Source: an uncultured Christensenella sp. (lineage in GTDB: Bacteria; Bacillota; Clostridia; Christensenellales; DTU072). Taken from it: a stretch of DNA of 64,000 nt. The stretch covers positions 1-64,000 of the forward strand of contig CAJLYQ010000001.1 in assembly GCA_905210905.1 (NCBI GenBank), written 5' to 3'. Both the position numbers and the translations under genes were made by a program. Shown here piece by piece: positions 1 to 7,919 of this stretch (the first letter of the stretch is position 1; each line of letters opens with the position of its first letter). The notes beneath the pieces were generated by a model, which had not been told where the DNA came from, searched no databases, and saw nothing but the letters and a program-made list of their open reading frames with translations.

Positions 1-55
1 AACCGCTGACCCCCTGCTTGCAAGGCAGGTGCTCTCCCAGCTGAGCTATACCCCC
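1..55 (-). tRNA. tRNA-Ala (TGC), 3' part cut by window edge
   Basis: On the minus strand the gene begins GGGGGTATAGCTCAG at position 55, the usual start of bacterial tRNA-Ala, with a D-arm (GCTC...GAGC) and an anticodon stem-loop whose loop reads CTTGCAA, giving anticodon TGC. The T-arm and acceptor 3' strand lie beyond the left edge. It reads alanine GCN codons. A consensus promoter sits just upstream (87-115). Confidence 0.95.
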
Positions 56-86
56 GTAAAAGGTCGCCAACTTATAATGCTTGAAT

Positions 87-115
87 ATAATACCATTTAT
101 TAAGGCACTTGTCAA
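87..115 (-). promoter_or_regulatory. sigma-A promoter of tRNA-Ala
   Basis: Minus-strand TTGACA (110-115), a 17-bp spacer, then TATTAT (87-92). Transcription would start near 80, about 25 nt before the tRNA 5' end. The spacing and a perfect -35 fit a strong stable-RNA promoter. Confidence 0.8.
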
Positions 116-188
116 CGAAATGAACCAACATTTTTAGGAAATAAAAAAACTTTTTTTCTAAGCGCTTAATATCCTTCGCACGGCGAAT

Positions 189-383
189 TCAATCTTCTTC
201 TTCCGCAATTATCGATTCGTATTCCGCCCACCGCTCTTTCCTGATCGGCATCGGCGGATGATTGTCAAAAAACAACACGAGCGCAGGACTGACTTCGTTC
301 CATACCGCTACGTACTCTCTCCTGACAAGATGCCCTTTCTTGATAAGGTTCTTACAAACCGCATGATAATTATAATACCCCAC
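189..383 (-). CDS. conserved hypothetical protein, 64 aa
   Basis: A small soluble protein starting at GTG (381-383). It has no signal peptide, membrane helix or cysteine pair; composition is charged with a run of acidic residues at the C-terminus. The pattern YYNYHAVCKNLIKKG, then SPALVLFFDNH and PMPIRKERW, resembles a small family I have seen across Clostridia, with invariant-looking aromatic and PMPIR motifs, but I cannot assign a function or family number. A promoter lies directly upstream (401-429), placing the start codon about 10 nt from the predicted transcription start, so the leader would be very short. Its own promoter and family-like conservation argue that it is real. Confidence 0.72.
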   Translation of the reverse strand: MGYYNYHAVCKNLIKKGHLVRREYVAVWNEVSPALVLFFDNHPPMPIRKERWAEYESIIAEEED

Positions 384-400
384 GCCGTTTATTGTTACCT

Positions 401-429
401 ATTATATACCCCTTATTCCGTATCCGCAA
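401..429 (-). promoter_or_regulatory. promoter of the 64-aa gene
   Basis: Minus strand TTGCGG (424-429), 17-bp spacer, TATAAT (401-406). Predicted transcription start near 394, only about 10 nt before the GTG start at 383. Confidence 0.6.
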
Positions 430-516
430 GGATTTGGCGCATCTTTTCGAAAAAAACACGAACAACAAAACTTCTCCCCATATCCGTTCGACGGGCGAGC
501 GGGTGGGCTTCTCACG

Positions 517-556
517 AAAAAAAAACGAAACTGCCGAAAATCACTCTTCCCGGCAG
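517..556 (-). terminator. Rho-independent terminator of the Ca2+-ATPase gene
   Basis: Minus strand: stem CTGCCG (551-556) with CGGCAG (531-536), followed by TTTCG and nine T (517-525). It lies about 30 nt after the stop codon of the calcium ATPase gene. Confidence 0.75.
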
Positions 557-587
557 TCCTCGTTCTTATCCTTATTAAAACAGTAAA

Positions 588-3278
588 TTATATCGCGGAT
601 TCTCTCTTCTCTTTAACCTTGTCGGCTATCGCCTTTCTCGCAAGGTCGACGGGGATTATCGTAACCGCCATCGCCACGACGAGCAACCACTGCAATATTC
701 CCAGTCCGTAACAGTTGAACACCGTACTGCCGAGATAAACCATTATTATCTGAACCGCAACGATAAGCGCGACTATCCTTATAAACCCTTTGTTCTTCTT
801 AATATTCGAGAAAAGGTTGAATTCTTCCGTTCTCGCATTGAACATATTAAACACCGCGGTCAGAATGAACATCGTAAAGAACCCGGTATGCAGCGTTTCT
901 CCCGTTACTCCCAAAATCGTGTTCTCGCCGAAGAAAGTTTTGAACCACGGAACGTTAAGGAATATCATTCCGATACCGAAAAGGTACAATCCGCCCGTAA
1001 GTATCGCGCTCCACATTCTCTTGCTCGCGATGTCTTCGTCGCGTTTCTTCGGTTTCTCTCTCATATACTTGTCAAGCGCAGGCTCTCCGCCGAACGCAAG
1101 CGCGGCAAGCGTGTCCATTATAAGGTTAACCCAAAGTATCTGCGTGATCGACAGCGGACTTTCCTGTCCGAGCAAAGGCGTAATAAGAGAAATCAGCACC
1201 GCCGCAACGTTTATCGTAAGTTGGAACACGATAAACTTTCTTATGTTATTGAAAATCGTTCTGCCGTACAGAATAGCCTTTTCTATCGACTTAAAATTGT
1301 CGTTCATAATAACTATTCCGCTCGCCTCTTTCGCGACTTCTGTTCCGCTACCCATAGCGAACCCGACGTCCGCTTTCTTAAGCGCAGGCGAATCGTTTAC
1401 TCCGTCGCCTGTCATTCCGACGACCATTCCCTTGCTTTGCGCTATGCCCACAAGCCTTGATTTGTCGCTCGGCAACGCCCTTGCGATAACTCTTAAATCG
1501 GGCAAAATCCGTCCTATCTCTTCGTCGCTCATCTCCCTGAGTTCCGTACTCGTAAGCACGACGTCCGTTTCCGCGGCAATAACTCCCGACTCTCTCGCAA
1601 TCGCTACCGCCGTTTCTTTCCTGTCGCCGGTAATCATTACGACCTGTACTCCGGCGTTGTGAACTTCTTCAATCGCCGCCACCGATTCCGGTCTGATTTC
1701 GTCCCTTATTCCCAGTACGCCTACGAGCGTCCAGTCGTCTTCCGGCAAACTCTCGTCGCTGATTTTTCCTTTGCTGACGGCAAGTGCGAGAACTCTTATC
1801 GCTCTGTCCGCAAGCGCGTCTATCTTAGCGTTAAGCACGGAAAAATCTCCGCATTTAACTTCGTTTCCTTCTTCGTCGAAGTAACCCGTGCATTTAACGA
1901 GAATTTTTTCGGGCGCGCCCTTAATAAGCGTCATTCCGCCGTTGTCCGAACTTATCGAAGTTGCGGAATACTTGTTGGTACTGTTAAACGGTATGGTATC
2001 GATAACCGCAACCTTTTCCGCCGCCGAGCCGTGCCCCCTTGCCGCAAAACCGAGAACCGCCCTTTCGGTGGCGTTGCCGCCGAGCACTCTGACGTCGTTT
2101 CCGCTGCCCGTAACCACCGCGTTGGTGTTGTTCCTTATACTGAGCGAAAGAAGTTTGCCCAAACCGCCGATAACGTTGTCCGCCTCTTTGTACTCGTTGC
2201 CTTTACCGTCCACGAAAAGCACCGCCTCAAGGTTGCCTTTGGTGATCGTTCCCGTTTTGTCACTGAACAAAAGGTTGATACTGCCTGCGGTTTCTATCCC
2301 CTCGACTTTACGGACGAGAACGTTGTCTTTAAGCATCTTGCCCATATTCTGCGCGGAAACTATGGCTATCATAAGGGGAAGCCCTTCGGGGATTGCCATA
2401 ACCATAATAACGACCGCAAGTTCTACGGCGGTTATCGCGTCCTGTACCGGAGTTTCCCAGTTGCTGAAATATTCGGCAATTCTCGCCGCGTCGAAACCGT
2501 TGTTCATAAAGAATTTTTGGAATATAAACGCAAGAGCGATGACGATACCGCCGATATATCCGAACGTGCTAATTTTTTTCGCTAATTTTTTGAGTTTAAC
2601 TTTAAGCGGACTGTCTCTGCCGTCGTCGGCTTGAAGTTCGCTCGCTATTCTGCCGTAAACCGTCTTGTCCCCGACGGATTCGACGCAAAGCGTCGCGCTG
2701 CCGTTGCAAACGACCGAACCGCGGTAAAGTTTATACTCGCTGAAAAAGTCAACCCCGGTATCGGTGTCGACGTAGTTTTCCGGAACGGGTATCTTCGGCG
2801 CTTCTTTGGCTTCTCCGTTAAGCACGGACTGATCGACTTTAACCGTTCCGTCCGCAAGAAAACCGTCTGCAGGAACTTTGTCGCCCATCTGCAACATAAC
2901 GTAATCGCCAACCACGACGTCGTCTACGGATATTTCTTCCATAGTGCCGTTACGATAAACCTTGCACTTTATTTTCGACGCTTCGTCCTGAAGTTTACGG
3001 AACGAGTTCTCGTTCTTGTATTCGGAAAACGTGGATACCAGCGTAGCGAGCAAAACCGCAACCGCTATTCCCACGGGTTCGAACCACTCGGTTTTTCCCA
3101 GCGCGGCAAAAACTATATTTATCGCGAGCGCAACGCAAAGTATTCTTATCATCGGATCGCCGAAGTTTTTCCATAACTTTTTCCAAAACCCGTCGCCCTT
3201 TATCTCGGTAAGCGCGTTGCTACCGTACTTCTCTCTCGACGCCGCAACCTGCGCGTCGGTAAGGCCTTTTGTTTTCAT
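588..3278 (-). CDS. PMCA-type calcium-translocating P-type ATPase (P2B)
   Basis: ATP-driven Ca2+ export across the cytoplasmic membrane. The 896-residue protein has an N-terminal cation ATPase domain (residues about 5-70), the M1-M2 hairpin, an actuator domain with the variant loop NGEA in place of TGES, PEGLP in M4 (Ca2+ site), the phosphorylation motif DKTGT at D340, the hinge TGDGVNDSPALK, and a C-terminal block of four to six helices. Length matches bacterial IIB/PMCA-like pumps. The frame is open for 57 more codons upstream, but a TTGACA-17-TAAAAT promoter (3319-3347) lies inside that stretch and a GGAG site (3294-3297) precedes the ATG at 3276-3278, so the start MKTKGLTDAQ is preferred. 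Single gene with its own promoter and terminator. The Ca2+ specificity is from family resemblance; Mn2+ is possible. Confidence 0.92.
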   Translation of the reverse strand: MKTKGLTDAQVAASREKYGSNALTEIKGDGFWKKLWKNFGDPMIRILCVALAINIVFAALGKTEWFEPVGIAVAVLLATLVSTFSEYKNENSFRKLQDEASKIKCKVYRNGTMEEISVDDVVVGDYVMLQMGDKVPADGFLADGTVKVDQSVLNGEAKEAPKIPVPENYVDTDTGVDFFSEYKLYRGSVVCNGSATLCVESVGDKTVYGRIASELQADDGRDSPLKVKLKKLAKKISTFGYIGGIVIALAFIFQKFFMNNGFDAARIAEYFSNWETPVQDAITAVELAVVIMVMAIPEGLPLMIAIVSAQNMGKMLKDNVLVRKVEGIETAGSINLLFSDKTGTITKGNLEAVLFVDGKGNEYKEADNVIGGLGKLLSLSIRNNTNAVVTGSGNDVRVLGGNATERAVLGFAARGHGSAAEKVAVIDTIPFNSTNKYSATSISSDNGGMTLIKGAPEKILVKCTGYFDEEGNEVKCGDFSVLNAKIDALADRAIRVLALAVSKGKISDESLPEDDWTLVGVLGIRDEIRPESVAAIEEVHNAGVQVVMITGDRKETAVAIARESGVIAAETDVVLTSTELREMSDEEIGRILPDLRVIARALPSDKSRLVGIAQSKGMVVGMTGDGVNDSPALKKADVGFAMGSGTEVAKEASGIVIMNDNFKSIEKAILYGRTIFNNIRKFIVFQLTINVAAVLISLITPLLGQESPLSITQILWVNLIMDTLAALAFGGEPALDKYMREKPKKRDEDIASKRMWSAILTGGLYLFGIGMIFLNVPWFKTFFGENTILGVTGETLHTGFFTMFILTAVFNMFNARTEEFNLFSNIKKNKGFIRIVALIVAVQIIMVYLGSTVFNCYGLGILQWLLVVAMAVTIIPVDLARKAIADKVKEKRESAI

Positions 3279-3318
3279 TGCTTTTTTGTTAATCTCCGTA
3301 TTAGGAATATCGTTGTTA

Positions 3319-3347
3319 ATTTTATATTTTATTATTCCCGTTGTCAA
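3319..3347 (-). promoter_or_regulatory. promoter of the Ca2+-ATPase gene
   Basis: Minus strand TTGACA (3342-3347), 17-bp spacer, TAAAAT (3319-3324). The leader would be about 35 nt and hold the GGAG site at 3294-3297. This decides the start codon at 3278 over more upstream in-frame ATGs. Confidence 0.8.
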
Positions 3348-3394
3348 CGAATAAATCGTATTCATAACGGGCAAACGTCTATCTTTTTTCATTT

Positions 3395-3423
3395 GCGAAC
3401 GCAAGCGTTTCGTTTGCGTTCGC
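3395..3423. repeat. perfect 10-bp inverted repeat
   Basis: GCGAACGCAA, 9-nt loop, TTGCGTTCGC. It lies between the ATPase promoter and the terminator of the upstream beta-glucosidase gene. It has no T-run and its role is unknown; it could be a local operator or mRNA hairpin. Confidence 0.5.
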
Positions 3424-3453
3424 TTTGCCGCGGCACGCTTTCTGCCCACGAAG

Positions 3454-3481
3454 AAAAGGGGCGGTTTCTTCCGCCCCTTTT
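3454..3481 (-). terminator. Rho-independent terminator of the GH3 gene
   Basis: An 11-bp stem AAAAGGGGCGG / CCGCCCCTTTT with a 6-nt loop, starting 9 nt after the beta-glucosidase stop codon. The descending arm ends in TTTTC on the minus strand. Confidence 0.8.
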
Positions 3482-3489
3482 GCTATCGT

Positions 3490-5913
3490 TTATCTGTTCT
3501 TTTTCTTAAATCCGGCTATGAGTTTACGGAACCCGCCTTTCTTACGATTGCACATATCAACCATTCCTTCCACGGACATCTGACTGAACAGTCCGCCGGT
3601 AAATCCGCTGAAACTTCTGAGCGGCATATCGACTACCGACTGCGTTATCATTTCCGGGTTCTCCGTGCCGATGGCGACGATTTTACTGCCGAATTTAAGC
3701 ACTCCGCAAAGGAATTTGCCGAACGGCGAAACCGCAACCTGTCCGACGCTGTTGTTTATCGTGAGTTCCCCTACCTTGAACGGGTCGTTGTTCACGATTT
3801 CCACACCTAACGCCGCAAACTCGTTGTCGGGGATTTCTTTTACCGACGCAATATCGTAATAACTCGGCGCGGTTTGTCTGTAATCGGGTATTTCCGCCGT
3901 CGGAAGAGCAGACTCGACGTAAACCTTTTCGGTAAACTTTATATCCCTGCTCGACGCGCCTATCATTACGGAAAACTCGCCGCTTTCGACGTGCCAGTCG
4001 CATATTTTTACGTTGTAGTAAGCAAAACTTCTTGCGTCGAGAGAGAACGTGACTTCCTTGCTCTCGCCTGCTTTAAGGAACACTTTTTTGAACCCTTTGA
4101 GTTCTTTTTCCGGACGGAAAATCGTGCTTTCTTCGTCCTTAACGTAAAGTTGAACGATTTCCGCGCCGTCGCGGTCGCCCGTGTTGGTTACGGTAACCGA
4201 CGCAGTAAGCGGTTCTCCTTCCTTTATTCTGTCCGCGCTTAGTTTCATATCCGAATACTCGAACGAAGTATAACTCAGTCCGTACCCGAACGGGAAACGA
4301 ACGGCTTTTTTCGCCGCGTCGTAGTAACGGTAACCGACGTAAACGCTTTCTCTGTATTCCACCGTTCTCGGTCCCATCGGGAAGTATTTCGCGCTGAGCG
4401 CGTCGTTGTCGAACGCGTACGTTTCGGGAAGTTTTCCGCTCGGGTTTACTTTGCCGAAAATAACGTCGCGCGCCGCTTCGCCGCCCGCTTGTCCGCCGAG
4501 ATAGACGTTGAGTACCGCTTTGGCTTCGTCTATAAATCCGTCCGTCTTTATCGGAGAACCGCCAGCAAGAACTACGATTATATTCTTGTTTATTTTTGCG
4601 AGTTCTTTTACGAGCGTGTTGTGCGAAGACGGTATCTCCATATGTTCACGGTCGAACCCTTCGCTTTCGTATGCGTCGGTAAGTCCGATAAACACGAGTA
4701 CGGCGTCTTTGTATGCGGACACCTTTTTCGCTTCGAGCATAAGCCTTTCGTTGTATCCGTTGCCTTTAAGCGTGTATCCGGGCGCATATTCGTATTGTAT
4801 GCCTTCTTCGTCGAGCGCTTGCACGAAAGAAACCGTCTTGGGCGGATTGATATGGCTGGAACCTGCCCCCTGATAACGTAAATTCTTCGCAAGCGCGCCG
4901 ATTACCGCAATTTTTTTGGTTTTGTCGAGCGGCAAAGCCTTGTCGACGTTTTTAAGAAGAACCGCGCTCTCCGCCGCCGCTTTGCGCGCGACTTCGTGGT
5001 GTTCGTCAAGTTTTTGCGGCGCGTTTTCGACGATTTTCGACTTGCTTTCAAACGCGTATTTTATCATACGCAGAACCACGACGTCGAGTTCGCTCTCGTC
5101 GAGTTCTCCGTTTTGTACCGCTTTTATTATGTTGCGGTCGTTAAATCCTTTGTTCCCCGGCATTTCGAGATCGTTGCCGGCTTTAACCGCTTCCACGCGG
5201 TCGTTGATTGCGCCCCAGTCGCTCACGACGATACCGTCAAAACCCCACTCGTTGCGCAATACGTCGGTAAGCATACGCTTGTTCTCCGACATATAAGTGC
5301 CGTTTACACGGTTGTAAGAACTCATTACCGTCTGCGGTTTGGCGCACTTTACGACGTGTTCGAACGCGCTCAGATAGATTTCTCTGAACGTTCTTTCGTC
5401 AAGACGAGTGTCGATACTCATACGAAGATGTTCCTGATTGTTGGCGCAGAAGTGCTTAAGGCTGACGCCTACGTCTTCGCCCTGTACGCCGTCAACGTAC
5501 GCCGCCGCCATTCTGCCGGTAAGATAAGGGTCTTCGGATAAATATTCGAAGTTTCTTCCGCAAAGCGGACTCCTTTTAACGTTTATCCCCGGTCCGAGAA
5601 CGGTCGCTACCTGCAACGCTTTCGCTTCTTCCGCTATCGCCTTGCCGACTTCTTTAATCAGGTCTTCGTCCCAACTGCACGCAATCGTGCTTTCCGGCGG
5701 AAAACAAGTAGCCGTTTCCGCAGGGCGCATAACGTTGGTCCCGGCACTCTGCTTTTCTTTGCGCAGTCCGTGCGGACCGTCGCTCATCCATACCGAAGGT
5801 ACTCCGAGCCGCTCAACGGGTTTCGTCAGCCAAAAAGTAAGCCCCGAACAAAGCGACGCTTTCTCTTCCAACGTCATCTGTCTTAAAATCTCTACGTATT
5901 TAATATCGTCCAT
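3490..5913 (-). CDS. glycoside hydrolase family 3 beta-glucosidase
   Basis: Hydrolyses terminal beta-linked glucosyl residues from oligosaccharides or glycosides. The 807-residue protein has no signal peptide, so it is cytoplasmic. Order of domains: GH3 N-terminal TIM barrel (about 10-300, with the nucleophile motif GIVVSDWG, D232), GH3 C-terminal domain (about 330-560, with the ESEGFDR loop where the acid/base glutamate usually sits), fibronectin III-like domain (about 590-670, starting VTVTNTGDRDGAEIVQLYV), and a basic roughly 100-residue tail typical of clostridial cytosolic GH3 enzymes. The start MDDIKYVEIL follows GGAG by 9 nt; the open frame further upstream only reads through repeat A and is rejected. 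The true substrate cannot be read from sequence: beta-glucosides are likeliest, beta-xylosides possible. Confidence 0.93.
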   Translation of the reverse strand: MDDIKYVEILRQMTLEEKASLCSGLTFWLTKPVERLGVPSVWMSDGPHGLRKEKQSAGTNVMRPAETATCFPPESTIACSWDEDLIKEVGKAIAEEAKALQVATVLGPGINVKRSPLCGRNFEYLSEDPYLTGRMAAAYVDGVQGEDVGVSLKHFCANNQEHLRMSIDTRLDERTFREIYLSAFEHVVKCAKPQTVMSSYNRVNGTYMSENKRMLTDVLRNEWGFDGIVVSDWGAINDRVEAVKAGNDLEMPGNKGFNDRNIIKAVQNGELDESELDVVVLRMIKYAFESKSKIVENAPQKLDEHHEVARKAAAESAVLLKNVDKALPLDKTKKIAVIGALAKNLRYQGAGSSHINPPKTVSFVQALDEEGIQYEYAPGYTLKGNGYNERLMLEAKKVSAYKDAVLVFIGLTDAYESEGFDREHMEIPSSHNTLVKELAKINKNIIVVLAGGSPIKTDGFIDEAKAVLNVYLGGQAGGEAARDVIFGKVNPSGKLPETYAFDNDALSAKYFPMGPRTVEYRESVYVGYRYYDAAKKAVRFPFGYGLSYTSFEYSDMKLSADRIKEGEPLTASVTVTNTGDRDGAEIVQLYVKDEESTIFRPEKELKGFKKVFLKAGESKEVTFSLDARSFAYYNVKICDWHVESGEFSVMIGASSRDIKFTEKVYVESALPTAEIPDYRQTAPSYYDIASVKEIPDNEFAALGVEIVNNDPFKVGELTINNSVGQVAVSPFGKFLCGVLKFGSKIVAIGTENPEMITQSVVDMPLRSFSGFTGGLFSQMSVEGMVDMCNRKKGGFRKLIAGFKKKNR

Positions 5914-5934
5914 CTTTTTTTCTCCGTTCTTCTT

Positions 5935-6000
5935 GCAACGCCGAGCGTTGCATCTCATTACGCAATAAGTATATTGCTTATATAGGTCTATCACACGACA
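5935..6000 (+). repeat. repeat A, copy A1
   Basis: A 66-bp element: hairpin GCAACG-CCGAG-CGTTGC at one end, then CATCTCATTACGCA, an AT-rich centre and the end CACACGACA. It is followed in tandem by copy A2 and lies just upstream of the GH3 gene. Other copies in the window are at 6001, 7605, 57202-57326, 57635 (inverted) and 63489. Confidence 0.8.
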
Positions 6001-6065
6001 GCAACGTAGGACGTTGCACACCTTTACGCATTAGGTGTATTACATTTATAGGTACATCGCACGAC
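6001..6065 (+). repeat. repeat A, copy A2 (tandem with A1)
   Basis: Begins GCAACGTAGGACGTTGC and ends CATCGCACGACA. It is abutted to A1 with no spacer and is followed by repeat B1 with the same junction sequence as seen at A3-B2 (7668-7696), so A and B moved or were duplicated together. Confidence 0.8.
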
Positions 6066-6090
6066 AAAAGCGAATTCCGTTATCCCCCTG

Positions 6091-6131
6091 CTGTCAACTC
6101 CGTTGACACCTTCCCCCAAGGGGAAGGCTTT
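6091..6131 (+). repeat. repeat B, copy B1 (double hairpin)
   Basis: Two hairpins in series: GTCAAC-TCC-GTTGAC, then CCTTCCCC-CAA-GGGGAAGG followed by CTTT. The first stem varies between copies with both arms changing together (compare 57572-57586 and 63785-63799). Confidence 0.8.
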
Positions 6132-6215
6132 ATGCGGTGGTTGCAATTTGCCTGTTCGCTTTTCACCCTTCACTCTATAGGGTGGGCGGGTGGGCATACG
6201 CACTTTATCTCACGG

Positions 6216-6240
6216 TAAAAATTCCCGAAAAGCGGGAATT
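6216..6240 (-). terminator. probable terminator downstream of the DUF2804 gene
   Basis: Minus strand AATTCCCG (6233-6240), 5-nt loop, CGGGAATT (6220-6227), then TTTTAC. It lies about 190 nt past the DUF2804 stop codon, beyond repeat elements C1 and D1. Confidence 0.5.
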
Positions 6241-6255
6241 CACTTCTCGCTTTTC

Positions 6256-6296
6256 GCCCTTATGGGGATCGAGCAAGGGGCAGCGCCCCTGCGAAC
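6256..6296 (+). repeat. repeat D, copy D1
   Basis: GCCCTTATGGGGATCGAGC followed by a GC hairpin GGGGC-AGC-GCCCC and GCGAAC. Other copies lie at 57395-57437 and 63610-63650. It always sits immediately before repeat C. Confidence 0.75.
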
Positions 6297-6306
6297 TTCG
6301 CTTCCT

Positions 6307-6422
6307 AAGCAAAATGTGTCATTTTGCTTCCTTGGAAGTCCGACTTATGCGGATTAAAAATTTATCCGCACGTCGGCAATTCTTGCCGACTGCGAGTAAA
6401 TTTCCGCATAACGTTTGGTCGG
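6307..6422 (+). repeat. structured repeat C, copy C1
   Basis: About 116 bp with two folded parts: hairpin AAGCAAAATG-TGT-CATTTTGCTT, then a nested stem in which CCGAC/GTCGG and TTATGCGG/CCGCATAA enclose AAATTTA/TAAATTT and GTCGGCAA-TTC-TTGCCGAC. It ends 3 nt before the stop codon of the DUF2804 gene. Copies C2-C4 differ by paired changes that keep the stems. Confidence 0.8.
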
Positions 6423-6425
6423 TTT

Positions 6426-7517
6426 TTATAACAATAGCGTTTTATCTTCCCCCATACCCATCATTCCGTCGAGAACGTATTTATTTCCGTCTTCGTCCAT
6501 AACGTAACCGGTGAGTTCGCCGAACGCTACGAAGTAGTCGATGTTTACGATAGGTTTTGCGTGGGTGATCATACGGAAGATGTCGTAAACTTTGAAGTGA
6601 ACGTCTACCATTCCGTGTTCGTCTTTAATAATCCAGTTCGCGCTGCCGTCGAAGTTTTTCGTTTCCACGTCGCGGGTAAAGGTTACGGGCGGCAGTATGC
6701 TCGTTTCGTTTTCGAACCAGATAAGGTTTTCGTTGTATTTTTCTTGGTCTATCGACTGATTGCGGGTAAGGTTAAACGCAAACCATTTCTTTTCGCCGTT
6801 GGTTTCGTTTATGCCCATCGTGGTAACCCAGTCGTAGTGCGCTCTTCTGGGGTAGTAACCTCTGTGGTCGTCTACTATCGCCGTGCTTTCTTCGTCGGTG
6901 TGGTAGGTTTCGCCGTTAAAGGTGAGCGTTCCTTCCGCGTGGAAGAAGTCTTTTTGCGAATAAAGCGGACGATGGCGTTCTTCGATCGGCGCAAAAGGTA
7001 TGCTGACTACGCACGGCTTGGAAATTCTCTTGAGCGAGAACTTGTACTCGATGGAATTCGTTCCGTCGTCGTGGTGACCTTCGAGATCGCATCTGCCGTC
7101 CTGGAAATTGTTGACGTATTTTACGTGCGAGTTTTTAGTAACCGCTTTCGCTACCGAGCCGTTGATAAGGTTGGGCGCGATAACCGTGTCTTTGGATTTA
7201 AGGTTGGTGCTCCAACTATAAACCTTTTTCTTCGCCTTGTCGTAGTAAACGTTGAGCGTAAGACCGAAAATGCCCATATCGCAAACGACGGCAAGCAAAA
7301 CGCCTTGTTTCATATTAACTTCGGTGGCTTCCCATAACGTGAGTTTGTACTTCTTAAGACAATCGGGCGCGTGCGTCGGGTTCTTAATTCCCATCAAATC
7401 CATAGTCTCAAACTCTTTGTCAAACGTGCCGAAAACACATTTTCCGTCTTTAACCATATCTTTAGGCGTAGCAACCGCTCTTCTCTTGTCGGATATAAAC
7501 TTACTGTATTCTCCCAT
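6426..7517 (-). CDS. DUF2804 family protein
   Basis: A 363-residue soluble protein without signal peptide or membrane helices. The family is recognised from the block DDHRGYYPRRAHYDWVTTMG (around residues 213-232) followed by WFAFNLTRNQSIDQEKYNEN and LPPVTFTRD, a signature of DUF2804, a family of uncharacterised beta-rich proteins found in bacteria and some fungi. The conserved Asp/His/Arg/Tyr cluster looks like a ligand or active site, but no activity is established that I know of. The start ATG follows a textbook GGAGGT by 6 nt and a TTGAAA-17-TAAAAT promoter. The gene stands alone between two direct copies of the repeat cluster (5935-6422 and 7605-8033), an arrangement that would allow it to be lost by recombination. 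Confidence 0.88.
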   Translation of the reverse strand: MGEYSKFISDKRRAVATPKDMVKDGKCVFGTFDKEFETMDLMGIKNPTHAPDCLKKYKLTLWEATEVNMKQGVLLAVVCDMGIFGLTLNVYYDKAKKKVYSWSTNLKSKDTVIAPNLINGSVAKAVTKNSHVKYVNNFQDGRCDLEGHHDDGTNSIEYKFSLKRISKPCVVSIPFAPIEERHRPLYSQKDFFHAEGTLTFNGETYHTDEESTAIVDDHRGYYPRRAHYDWVTTMGINETNGEKKWFAFNLTRNQSIDQEKYNENLIWFENETSILPPVTFTRDVETKNFDGSANWIIKDEHGMVDVHFKVYDIFRMITHAKPIVNIDYFVAFGELTGYVMDEDGNKYVLDGMMGMGEDKTLLL

Positions 7518-7547
7518 TTTTTACCTCCGAAATAATTTTATGTTATT

Positions 7548-7576
7548 ATTTTAACTTATTTCCGATAACTTTTCAA
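7548..7576 (-). promoter_or_regulatory. promoter of the DUF2804 gene
   Basis: Minus strand TTGAAA (7571-7576), 17-bp spacer, TAAAAT (7548-7553); leader about 25 nt ending in GGAGGT before the ATG at 7517. Confidence 0.75.
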
Positions 7577-7604
7577 GGGGGTAAAATTAAAAAAATAACG
7601 GCAA

Positions 7605-7668
7605 GCAACGTGGGACGTTGCATCCCTTTACGCATTAGGCGTATTACATTTATAGGTACATCGCACGA
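7605..7668 (+). repeat. repeat A, copy A3
   Basis: GCAACGTGGGACGTTGC hairpin, CATCCCTTTACGCATTAGG, AT-rich centre, CATCGCACGA. It is close to A2 in sequence, including the run-on into repeat B. Confidence 0.8.
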
Positions 7669-7695
7669 AAAAAGCGTATTCCGTTATCACCCCTG

Positions 7696-7737
7696 CTGTC
7701 AACTCTGTTGACACCTTCCCCCCAAGGGGAAGGCTTT
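7696..7737 (+). repeat. repeat B, copy B2
   Basis: GTCAAC-TCT-GTTGAC and CCTTCCCC...GGGGAAGG hairpins. The segment A3-B2 (7605-7737) parallels A2-B1 (6001-6131). Confidence 0.8.
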
Positions 7738-7743
7738 TCGTTG

Positions 7744-7784
7744 CTGTCAACTTTGTTGTCACCTTCCCCCGTGGGGGAAGGCTT
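7744..7784 (+). repeat. repeat B, copy B3 (tandem with B2)
   Basis: A second B element 7 nt after B2. Its first stem has a mismatch (GTCAAC with GTTGTC) and the second is CCTTCCCCC-GT-GGGGGAAGG. Confidence 0.75.
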
Positions 7785-7841
7785 AGTCTGTTTCATTTTT
7801 GCGGACGTAAAGAGGCACGATATATACGACTCTTTACTCCC

Positions 7842-7870
7842 AAAAATTACGGGCGTGTACCGTAATTTTT
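7842..7870 (-). terminator. candidate terminator downstream of the giant gene
   Basis: Perfect 11-bp stem AAAAATTACGG / CCGTAATTTTT with a 7-nt loop. The descending arm on the minus strand ends in five T. It lies about 170 nt after the giant gene's stop. The symmetry means it could act in either direction. Confidence 0.5.
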
Positions 7871-7919
7871 GCCCGAATAGGGGGATGGTGGGGGAATCTC
7901 CCACGCCAAACTATATAGA

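Noticed and set aside
3279..3449. A longer N-terminus for the Ca2+-ATPase
   Set aside because: The region holds a consensus promoter and the extra residues are basic, low-complexity and not part of the family.
5914..6021. A 36-residue N-terminal extension of the GH3 protein
   Set aside because: The extension is translated from repeat A and lacks a ribosome site, while the inner ATG at 5913 has GGAG at good spacing and matches the usual GH3 start.
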